The notes under the pieces: model-generated
The model's database searches: none
The model's input: the letters and a program-made list of their open reading frames with translations, nothing else
What the model was told of the DNA's origin: nothing
Shown: in pieces, positions 1-5,403 of the stretch
How positions within the stretch are numbered: position 1 is the first letter of the stretch
How the letters are laid out: the number at the start of each line of letters is the position of its first letter
Position numbers and translations under genes: made by a program
Assembly: GCA_018970825.1 (NCBI GenBank)
Contig: JAGWVP010000116.1
Span: forward strand, 1-8,303
Source: a bacterium
GTDB lineage: Bacteria; Desulfobacterota; Binatia; UBA12015
DNA: 8,303 nt
Direction of reading: 5' to 3'

Positions 1-2
1 AC

Positions 3-650
3 AACCTGTTCGTCGGATCGACGAACTACACGCTCATCCTGGCGGGCGCGGCCGGCTTCAAGATCGACACGCGCTACAGTTCGATCCGCTACGACGGGAA
101 CCTCTACCAGTTCGGGTCGGGCGGGATCCTCTGGTCGTCGGGCATCTACTCGGCCCAGTTGCCCGACCCCGACGGGGCGAAGGCCTTCGCGGACTACCAG
201 GCCGCGAACCCGCCCGACCTCCAGGACGTCCGCAGCCGGCGCACGACGCTTCCCGCGGCCTCCCTCTTCGTCGACCCGGCGGCCGGGAACTACCAGCTCG
301 CGCCGGGCAGCCCGGCGATCGACGGCGGCGTCGAGCTCACGACCACGCGCACCGCGTCCGCCACCGCCTCGACGCGGGTGCCGGTCGTGCGAGCCGCGTT
401 CTTCCACGACTCCTACGACGGCCTGATCGCGCCCGACTGGATCGTCGTCGGGTCGAACCCGGCCGTCCAGGTGGTTTCGATCGACGACTCGACGAACGTC
501 ATCACCGTCGCGACCCCGATCACCTGGAGCGTGGGCGACCCGGTGAACCTGCCCTTCCAGGGCACCGCGCCGGACAACGGGGCGTTCGAGAGCAGCACGC
601 CCGCACCGGCCCCGCCGACGCTCCTCGGCGTCGAGCCGCTCCCGTCCTGA
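3..650 (+). CDS. Secreted right-handed parallel beta-helix protein, C-terminal part (5' end outside window)
   Basis: The reading frame is open from the left edge and ends in TGA at 648-650, leaving about 215 residues. The TTG at 159 is internal, because the frame continues upstream with the same Tyr/Gly/Ser/Asn-rich character (NLFVGSTNYT, SIRYDGNLYQF). The motif FVDPAAGNYQLAPGSPAIDGG (seen as two adjoining pieces around 270-330) and the closing GTAPDNGAFES near 562-594 are the usual final rungs of secreted parallel beta-helix proteins of the choice-of-anchor-Q kind. Between them is a small module (DWIVVGSNPAVQVVSIDD, then a TITW-like strand and a GDPVNLPF strand) that I know from similar proteins as an insert before the last rung. 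Such folds include polysaccharide lyases, epimerases and adhesins; no catalytic residues can be assigned from this fragment. After the last rung is a short Pro/Ala-rich end with no PEP-CTERM or other sorting signal. It converges on the EPS genes, so a role with that polymer is possible but inferred. Confidence 0.8.
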   Translation, partial: NLFVGSTNYTLILAGAAGFKIDTRYSSIRYDGNLYQFGSGGILWSSGIYSAQLPDPDGAKAFADYQAANPPDLQDVRSRRTTLPAASLFVDPAAGNYQLAPGSPAIDGGVELTTTRTASATASTRVPVVRAAFFHDSYDGLIAPDWIVVGSNPAVQVVSIDDSTNVITVATPITWSVGDPVNLPFQGTAPDNGAFESSTPAPAPPTLLGVEPLPS

Positions 651-685
651 GGCGAGTCGGCCGGGCCGCTGCGCGCGACGCCTCC

Positions 686-699
686 GCCCGGACCCGGGC
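686..699. terminator. Weak GC-rich hairpin between convergent genes
   Basis: The 71 bases between the beta-helix stop (650) and the acyltransferase stop (722) hold a near-palindrome, GCCCG-GACC-CGGGC. No T-run follows on either strand, so it is not a typical Rho-independent terminator. Its position between two convergent stops is the main argument for a role in termination. In DNA this GC-rich, such short stems also arise by chance. Confidence 0.2.
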
Positions 700-721
700 A
701 GGTGCGCGAAGGCGGTGCGCC

Positions 722-1324
722 TCAGCTCCGGTCGGCGCGCGCGCCCGCACGCGGCGACCCGGTCGACGCGATCTCCCGGGCCGGGTTGCCGGCCACCGTG
801 GCGCCCGGCGGAACCGGTTGGACGACGACGCTTCCGGCCCCCACGACCGCGTCGTCGCCCACGTCGGCCATGATGATCGCCCCCTCGCCGATCCACGCGC
901 GGTGGCCGATCCTCACCCGGCCCAGCACCGGCTCGCGGAGGGCCCCCCCCGCGTGCTGGTGGCGCCCGCTCGTGATCGAGACGCGGCTCGCGACGTTGGC
1001 TCCCTCGCCGATCGTCGCCCGCCCGACGATGCAATAGGCGCCGAGGTGGGCGTCGCGGTGGATCACCGCCTCCCGGTGGGCGAAGAACGTGCCGATCGAG
1101 ACGTGGGCCCGCTCGGCACAGCCTTCGAGCGTGGCCATGTAGAAGGCCTTCCGCAGAACGCTGCCGGGGACGCCGGGTGCGAGAGCGAGGAACTGCGCGC
1201 AGGTCGAGAAGACGACCTCGCCGGGGCCGAGCGCCCTCTCGACCGCGCAGAGCAGCAGGAGGGGCGAGAGCAGGACCTGGGCGAGCCACGTCGTCGCCCA
1301 GCGGATCGCGTCGCCCGCGCTCAC
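722..1324 (-). CDS. Left-handed beta-helix (hexapeptide-repeat) O-acyltransferase
   Basis: This 200-residue protein most likely transfers an acetyl (or other acyl) group from acyl-CoA to a sugar of the polysaccharide or its lipid-linked precursor. Residues about 82-185 show the hexapeptide pattern of LpxA/CysE/WcaF-type folds (AHLGAYCIVGRATIGEGANV, then VRIGHRAWIGEGAIIMADVG and VVGAGSVVVQPVPPGATVAGNPARE). The segment SGRHQH at 119-124 carries the probable catalytic His. The N-terminus (about 12-30) is hydrophobic and is followed by FLALAPGVPGSVLRKAFY, an arrangement I know from acyltransferases in EPS clusters that sit at the membrane. The GTG start at 1324 overlaps the flippase stop as GTGA and has a strong Shine-Dalgarno, so translation is probably coupled. 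The last 15 residues are Arg/Ala/Ser-rich and unconserved. It is the last gene of the minus-strand run. The acyl group and acceptor sugar cannot be told from sequence. Confidence 0.85.
   Translation of the reverse strand: MSAGDAIRWATTWLAQVLLSPLLLLCAVERALGPGEVVFSTCAQFLALAPGVPGSVLRKAFYMATLEGCAERAHVSIGTFFAHREAVIHRDAHLGAYCIVGRATIGEGANVASRVSITSGRHQHAGGALREPVLGRVRIGHRAWIGEGAIIMADVGDDAVVGAGSVVVQPVPPGATVAGNPAREIASTGSPRAGARADRS
943..950 (-). repeat. G8 homopolymer tract inside the acyltransferase gene
   Basis: The plus strand has eight consecutive C, so the coding strand reads GCG-GGG-GGG-GCC, encoding Ala-Gly-Gly-Ala at residues 125-128, directly after the SGRHQH motif. It is the longest single-base run I noticed in the window. 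Slippage by one base would shift the frame before the C-terminal coils of the beta-helix. Whether length varies in nature is unknown. Confidence 0.9.
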
Positions 1325-2808
1325 GCGGCCCTCCCGGTCCTGCGCACGAGCCCCGCGAGGGAGCCGAGCCCGAGCGAGTCGAGTTCGTCGGCACCGACGA
1401 AGCCTCCCGCGACGAGGATCGCGACGTAGGTCGCACCGGCGAGCGTCGCCGAGAAGGCGACCGGGGCGTCGCGCAGGAGCCACGCCAGCACGCCCGCGGC
1501 CGCCGAGGCGACGACCGGCCAGGCCGCGAGGCCGACCGGCGCCGCGGTGCCGGGCAGACGCCGCGCGAGGAAGGCGGCCTGCGAGACCGCGTAGACGAGC
1601 ACGGAGACGAGCGTCGCCACCGCCGCACCCGCGGGGCCCATCGCCGGGATGAGGAAGAGGTTCAGGAGCACGTTCACGGCGGTCATCGCGACGTTCATCC
1701 AGAGGTCCACCCGCTGGTGGTCCGCACCGACCAGCAGGTAGGCGTGATAGCGGACGATGCCGTACGGGACGAGGGTCCACATGAGGACGACGAGGCTCGG
1801 GACGGCCGGGTCGAAGCCCGCGCCGTAGAACAGCCGCAGGATCGGCTTCGCGAGCACGGTGCAGACCACGGCCGCCGGCAGCGCGACCGCGAGCAGCCAG
1901 CGGCTCGCGAGCGCACCGATCCGTGCGACCCGGGCCCGGTCCTCGCGAAGGGCCGCGACGAGCTGCGGATAGAGCGACAGGCAGAGGCTCTGCGGGACCA
2001 CCATCGCGAGTTCGAGGAGCCTCCAGGCCGCCCCGTAGTAGCCGACGTCCTCGACCGGCCGCATCTTCGAGAGCATGAACACGTCGATGCGCCAGTAGAG
2101 GGTCGCGAAGATCCCGACCAGGAGGAAGGTCGGCGCGACCCGGAGCATCGACCGCTGCACGTCGCGGTCGAGCGACGGCACGACGGACACGCCCTCGCCG
2201 CGGAGCAGGACGAGCGCCACGATCACCGCGGCGATCCGGGCGACGATCGCCGAGCCGAGCACCGCCTCGACGCCGAGTCCGGCGACGATCGCCGCGAGGC
2301 CGAGCCCGACCTTGAGGACGCTCTCGGCGAGCGCGGTGCAGGCGAGGTGGTCCATCCGCTCGGTCGCGACGAAGCCGCCCTCGAGAAGCGAGCCCACGGT
2401 CCAGGGCACGAGCGCGAAGGCGAGGATCGCGATCGAGCGCGCCGTCGCGTCGTCGTAGCCGAAGCGGAAGGCGCAGGCGGCCATCGCGACGGTCGAGATC
2501 GCCGCCGCGATCGCGCCCAGCGTGGACGCGTTGCCGAGCAGCGGGCCGAGACGCCTGCGGTCGCGCGCGCCGTCGCGCGTCACGACGGAGTAGAGGCCGA
2601 GCGGCGCCACCGTGTTGAAGAAGTAGAGCCAGGTGTAGGCGAGCGTGTACCGGCCGAGCGCCTCGCTGCCGAGGCGGCGGGACAGCAGCAGGACCACCGG
2701 CAGCGACAGCGCGGGCACGACCACCCGCAGGACGACGAGCACCGCGGTGTTGCGGAAGACCCGCCGACCCGCCCCCGCCGCCTCGCCGTAGGGCGCGTCG
2801 GAGCTCAC
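1321..2808 (-). CDS. Wzx/MATE-like polysaccharide flippase (oligosaccharide transporter)
   Basis: This is a 495-residue polytopic inner-membrane protein of the Wzx/RfbX (Polysacc_synt, MOP exporter) superfamily. It probably moves undecaprenyl-linked repeat units from the cytoplasmic to the periplasmic face. Hydrophobic segments recur along the whole chain (about 20-42, 54-76, 93-113, 124-142, 160-180, 185-203, 222-240, 263-283, 301-320, 335-360, 370-390, 392-413, 424-445, 450-472), giving roughly 12-14 helices, the usual number. Family-typical stretches are LSRRLGSEALGRYTLAY (43-59), RIDVFMLSKMRPVEDVGYY (240-258) and AMGPAGAAVATLVS (389-402). Length is normal. The GTG start at 2808 overlaps the deacetylase stop as GTGA, with an AGGGGG stretch about nine bases upstream. 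The much longer open frame upstream (to 4101) runs antisense-like through other genes and has no family resemblance. Substrate structure cannot be inferred. Confidence 0.9.
   Translation of the reverse strand: MSSDAPYGEAAGAGRRVFRNTAVLVVLRVVVPALSLPVVLLLSRRLGSEALGRYTLAYTWLYFFNTVAPLGLYSVVTRDGARDRRRLGPLLGNASTLGAIAAAISTVAMAACAFRFGYDDATARSIAILAFALVPWTVGSLLEGGFVATERMDHLACTALAESVLKVGLGLAAIVAGLGVEAVLGSAIVARIAAVIVALVLLRGEGVSVVPSLDRDVQRSMLRVAPTFLLVGIFATLYWRIDVFMLSKMRPVEDVGYYGAAWRLLELAMVVPQSLCLSLYPQLVAALREDRARVARIGALASRWLLAVALPAAVVCTVLAKPILRLFYGAGFDPAVPSLVVLMWTLVPYGIVRYHAYLLVGADHQRVDLWMNVAMTAVNVLLNLFLIPAMGPAGAAVATLVSVLVYAVSQAAFLARRLPGTAAPVGLAAWPVVASAAAGVLAWLLRDAPVAFSATLAGATYVAILVAGGFVGADELDSLGLGSLAGLVRRTGRAA
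1329..1335 (-). promoter_or_regulatory. Strong Shine-Dalgarno fixing the GTG start of the acyltransferase
   Basis: The minus strand reads GGGAGGG, then four bases, then GTG at 1324. It lies inside the end of the flippase coding sequence. With the GTGA start/stop overlap it supports the GTG at 1324 over any in-frame start upstream. Confidence 0.75.
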
Positions 2809-3686
2809 GCGACGGGGCCCCCTGCCGTGCGCACGCGGCGCTCGGCCTGGAGGCGCCAGAGCCCGCGGTCGACGACCGCCCACGCATCGAGCCCACCCTC
2901 GACGATCCGCCGGAACATCCCGAGTCCCTCGCCGCCCTCGACCTTGTCGCGCGGCAGCTCGAGCGGATCGGCGCCCGGCGCGACCGCGCCGTGGACGGCG
3001 GTGAAGGCGCAGCGATGGCCCGCGGCCGCGATCGCCTCCCGGGTCGCGTCGTCGAAGTCGCCGCCGGTGCCGTAGGGATAGGCGAAGTCGCGCCCCGCCG
3101 CGTCGCCGAGCCGCTCGCGGAGCGTCTCGCGCGCCCGCGCGACCTGCCGCCGCGCCTCGTCGGCCGGGATCCGAGCGAGCGAGACGTGGTCCCACCCGTG
3201 CGACCCGACGTCGACGCCGGCGTCGAGGACCTCGCGGAGTTCGTCCCAGGTCACGTGCGACTCCTCGCCCGCGTCCGTCGCCCGGCGGTCGCGGACCTCG
3301 GCGACGGACACGAAGAGCACGGCCGGAATGCGGCGACGTCGGAGGATCGGCAACGCTTTCGCGTGGAAGTCGCGGTAGCCGTCGTCGAACGTGACGAGCA
3401 CGGAGCCGGGTCGCGGTGCAGGGCCGCCGTCGATCCAGGCCGCGACCTGGTCGGCGGAGATCGCGAGCCGTTCGCGCTCGAGCCACTCCATCTGCGCGTC
3501 GAAGTCCGCCGGGGCGACGCTGAAAGGCTCGCGCCTCGCCTCGCGCACGCGGTGGTACACGAGGACGCGGACGACCGGGCCCCGGGCGGCTCCCGCGAGC
3601 CGCGAGAGCCAGGGCGAGGCGAGCGCGACGGCGGCGCGCGTGCCCTTCTTGATCGCCCACCGCGACGCTGTCAGCCCCGGCCCCAC
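2805..3686 (-). CDS. Polysaccharide deacetylase (NodB/CE4 family)
   Basis: This 293-residue enzyme is predicted to remove N-acetyl groups from amino sugars of the polysaccharide or its precursor with a divalent metal. CE4 motifs are intact: VTFDDGYRDF with TFDDG at 99-103 (catalytic base D101, metal ligand D102), SHGWDH at 162-167 (metal ligands H163 and H167), and RDFAYPYG at 199-206 (motif 3 Arg and Pro-Tyr). VRVLVYHRV at 39-47 is the usual strand that opens this YHRV/PgaB-like subgroup. There is no clear signal peptide; a weakly hydrophobic, positively charged N-terminus (about 10-35) might associate with the membrane, so localisation is unsure. The GTG at 3686 is chosen because it lies 11 bases past the WecG-type stop and no better in-frame start is near; its Shine-Dalgarno is poor. 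The GTGA overlap with the flippase downstream suggests coupled translation. It lacks the look of the longer deacetylase usually paired with exosortase A. Confidence 0.88.
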   Translation of the reverse strand: MGPGLTASRWAIKKGTRAAVALASPWLSRLAGAARGPVVRVLVYHRVREARREPFSVAPADFDAQMEWLERERLAISADQVAAWIDGGPAPRPGSVLVTFDDGYRDFHAKALPILRRRRIPAVLFVSVAEVRDRRATDAGEESHVTWDELREVLDAGVDVGSHGWDHVSLARIPADEARRQVARARETLRERLGDAAGRDFAYPYGTGGDFDDATREAIAAAGHRCAFTAVHGAVAPGADPLELPRDKVEGGEGLGMFRRIVEGGLDAWAVVDRGLWRLQAERRVRTAGGPVA

Positions 3687-3697
3687 CGTGGCGTGGA

Positions 3698-4564
3698 TTA
3701 CCCCGCGGAGGGGTGTCGCGTCGACCGGTCCCGGAGCGCGCGGGCGAGGAAGATCGGGTTGCCGAGCAGGTACCGACGCCACTTCCGGCCCGGCTGCTGG
3801 AGGAGGATCTGGACCCACTCGACGCCGAGGCGCCGGACCCAAGGCGCGGCGCGACGCAGGTTGCCGCCCCAGTGGTCGAAGAGGCCGCCCACGCCGATCG
3901 CGACCGGTACGCCGAGACGCGCCCGGTGGCGGTCGATCCAGATCTCCTGGAGCGGGTTGCCCATGCCGACGAGCAGGAGGTCGGCGCCCGAGGCCGCGAT
4001 GCGGTCCGCCGCCTCGCTCGCCGCCGGCTCGTCGAGGACGTAGCCGTGGTGGAAGCCCGCGACGGTCGCTCCCCACGTCGCCTCGACGTGGCGTGCGGCA
4101 CGCTCGACCGTCTCGGCGGTCGCGCCCAGCAGGTAGACGCGGCAGCCTCGGGGCGCCATGCGCTCGAAGAGCTCGGGCACGAGGTCCGTGCCGACGAGGT
4201 TGTCGCGGAGCTCCACGCCGCGCAGGCGGGCCGCGATGCGCGTGCCGGTGCCGTCGGCGAACACGACGGCCGACCGACCGAGCACCGCCCGGTAGGCCGG
4301 GTCCTCCCAGGCGAGGTTCAAGGTGTGGGCGTTGACGATCGAGACCGCGTGCGTGCGACCGTCCCTCGCGCGAGCCCAATCCTCGAGAATCCCGCAGGCC
4401 TCCCCGCGCGTGGCGTTGGCGACCTCGACGCCGAGCAGGCGCACCGACCCGATCCCGCGCGTCGCGGGCTCGCTCGACGCCCCCTCGAGTCCGGTTCGGG
4501 TGGGACCACTCACGCGTCGATCTTCCGGGAGCGGCCTCGACGCCGCAACGAGGGCGGCAGGCAC
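3698..4564 (-). CDS. WecG/TagA/CpsF family glycosyltransferase
   Basis: This 288-residue GT26 enzyme is expected to add a sugar (in known members N-acetylmannosamine, N-acetylmannosaminuronate or glucose) from a UDP-sugar to a polyprenyl-diphosphate-linked acceptor at the cytoplasmic face of the inner membrane. Diagnostic segments are VSIVNAHTLNLAWEDP (74-89), with the conserved Thr at 81; VFADGTG (101-107), with the conserved Asp at 104 that TagA studies treat as catalytic; GTDLVPELF (125-133); VYLLGA (143-148); VGMGNPLQEIWI (199-210); and GVGGLFDHWGG (224-234). The end, QPGRKWRRYLLGNPIFLARAL, is the basic appendage that helps members bind the membrane. Two starts are possible. GTG 4564 has GGAGA eight bases upstream and lies 19 bases past the GT2 stop. 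GTG 4513 has GGAAGA seven bases upstream and would remove 17 unconserved residues. Family similarity begins only around residue 38, so both fit. Donor and acceptor are not predictable. Confidence 0.92.
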   Translation of the reverse strand: MPAALVAASRPLPEDRRVSGPTRTGLEGASSEPATRGIGSVRLLGVEVANATRGEACGILEDWARARDGRTHAVSIVNAHTLNLAWEDPAYRAVLGRSAVVFADGTGTRIAARLRGVELRDNLVGTDLVPELFERMAPRGCRVYLLGATAETVERAARHVEATWGATVAGFHHGYVLDEPAASEAADRIAASGADLLLVGMGNPLQEIWIDRHRARLGVPVAIGVGGLFDHWGGNLRRAAPWVRRLGVEWVQILLQQPGRKWRRYLLGNPIFLARALRDRSTRHPSAG

Positions 4565-4583
4565 GGGGAGACTCTCCGCCGGC

Positions 4584-5246
4584 TCAGGCCGCGCGCTGCG
4601 GAACGCCGTCGCGGCGGGCGCCTCTCGACATCATGGCGATGCCGAGCTTGCGAAGCTGTCCTCCGATTCCCGTGGATCGTCCCGCGACGACCGCGTCGAC
4701 GCCGTCGTCGCCGTGGACGGCGAGCCCGGCGCGACGCGCCCGGATCGCGATCTCCGGCACGGCGAGCATCGCCGCGGCCGGCAGGCGAAGCCTGCGCCCG
4801 AGGTCGATGCGATCGGGCCGGAAGGCGCACGCGAAGCCCGACGAGCCCCCGGGGGCGTCGCCGGCCCCGGGAGCCGAGGTGGTCGCCACGTCGGCCCCCG
4901 CCTCGATCCGGCGGACGAGCTCCTCGATCCGCTCGGGGCAGAACCCGGGGTCGACCTCGATCGCACAGACGATCGGAGAGGTCGACCTGGCGAGCCCGGC
5001 GCGCAGCGCAGACCCGAAGCCCCTGCGGCGGTCCTGGCGCAGAACGCCGATCCGGGATTCGCCACGGGCGGCCTCGAGCAGCCGGGCGAAGGTCCCGTCG
5101 TGGGTGCCGTCGTCGACGAACACGAAGCGCCAATCCCGGCGGCCCCCCGCGAGCGCCCGGGCGACGCGTTCGACCGCGCCGTCGAGCACCGGGCCGTCAC
5201 CGAGGCACACGGCGACCACGGTCACCTTCGGAACCTGATTTTCCAT
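4584..5246 (-). CDS. Short, divergent family 2 glycosyltransferase
   Basis: This 220-residue protein has the GT-A layout of dolichol-phosphate-mannose-synthase-like GT2 enzymes. It opens with VTVVAVCL, has FVFVDDGTHDGT at 42-52 (donor-binding Asp pair), a GFGSALRAGLARSTSPIV stretch at 76-93, and a second acidic motif IEVDPGFCPERIEEL at 96-110 where relatives usually have a DADxQ-type sequence. GGSSGFACAFRPDRI (133-147) matches the acceptor-side segment. Two deviations stand out: the opening strand lacks the usual PxYNE signature (here VAVCLGDGP), and there are no C-terminal membrane helices. It may add a sugar to the lipid-linked intermediate, or it may have reduced or different activity. ATG 5246 follows GGGGG-TTCCG. 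It is the first gene after the 157-base gap, so it may begin a separate transcript, and its stop is 19 bases before the WecG-type gene. Confidence 0.75.
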   Translation of the reverse strand: MENQVPKVTVVAVCLGDGPVLDGAVERVARALAGGRRDWRFVFVDDGTHDGTFARLLEAARGESRIGVLRQDRRRGFGSALRAGLARSTSPIVCAIEVDPGFCPERIEELVRRIEAGADVATTSAPGAGDAPGGSSGFACAFRPDRIDLGRRLRLPAAAMLAVPEIAIRARRAGLAVHGDDGVDAVVAGRSTGIGGQLRKLGIAMMSRGARRDGVPQRAA

Positions 5247-5285
5247 CGGAACCCCCGCCGTTTAATCGGCGTCCCGCGGAAAATC
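5237..5285 (-). promoter_or_regulatory. Inverted repeat enclosing the ribosome-binding site and start codon of the GT2 gene
   Basis: On the minus strand GATTTTCC (5285-5278) is perfectly complementary to GGAAAATC (5244-5237), which includes the last base of the ATG and the next two codons. Inside lies a second stem, CGCCG-ATTAAA-CGGCG (5271-5256), whose last G is the first base of the GGGGG Shine-Dalgarno (5256-5252). Together they could fold the translation start of the GT2 gene into a structure. The outer arms are AT-rich in a very GC-rich background, which makes a chance match less likely. A regulatory role is inferred; no known riboswitch or leader is recognised. Confidence 0.4.
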
Positions 5286-5297
5286 CATAGGGTGAGG

Positions 5298-5313
5298 CGG
5301 CCCTCCCGGGCCG
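5298..5313. terminator. Perfect 6-bp hairpin in the gap between the transferase and GT2 genes
   Basis: CGGCCC-TCCC-GGGCCG is a perfect six-pair stem with a four-base loop, about 90 bases past the stop of the hexose-1-phosphate transferase. On the minus strand it is preceded by an A-run and followed by CCTCACCC, not a T-run. On the plus strand a T5 tract begins eight bases after the stem, but no gene is read that way into it. It could be an imperfect terminator, or a leader hairpin of the next transcript. Apart from it, the nearby inverted repeat and the weak promoter candidate, I see nothing in the 5247-5403 gap. Confidence 0.35.
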
Positions 5314-5333
5314 TTGCCTATTTTTCCCACAGC

Positions 5334-5349
5334 AGCCGGCGGGATGCCA
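5334..5349 (-). promoter_or_regulatory. Weak candidate sigma-54 promoter for the GT2 operon
   Basis: The minus strand reads TGGCATCCCGCCGGCT. Against the consensus TGGCACG-N4-TTGCW it keeps TGGCA and the GC pair at the correct spacing, but it lacks the TT before that pair. The implied transcript start near 5323 would leave a leader of roughly 75 bases before ATG 5246. Sigma-54 control is known for some exosortase-associated EPS loci, which is the reason for noting it. Such partial matches are common in GC-rich DNA. Confidence 0.2.
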
Positions 5350-5403
5350 TGCGTTCCGCGATGCCGGGGAGGGCACCTGGTCAGGCGGCGATCAGAAACC
5401 GGG

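Noticed and set aside
159..161. TTG as the start of the beta-helix protein
   Set aside because: The same frame is open to the left edge and carries sequence of the same beta-helix character, so the gene begins outside the window.
1177..3075. 632-residue open frame on the plus strand
   Set aside because: It is antisense to the flippase and parts of its neighbours. Its highly charged, low-complexity composition and lack of domains mark it as a shadow frame.
2809..4101. Upstream extension of the flippase frame on the minus strand
   Set aside because: The frame stays open through the deacetylase and into the WecG-type gene, but gives only Arg/Ala-rich sequence. The GTG at 2808 with the GTGA overlap and ensuing membrane helices is the natural start.
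3713..5290. 525-residue open frame on the plus strand
   Set aside because: It is antisense to the WecG-type and GT2 genes, with composition typical of shadow frames and no domain.
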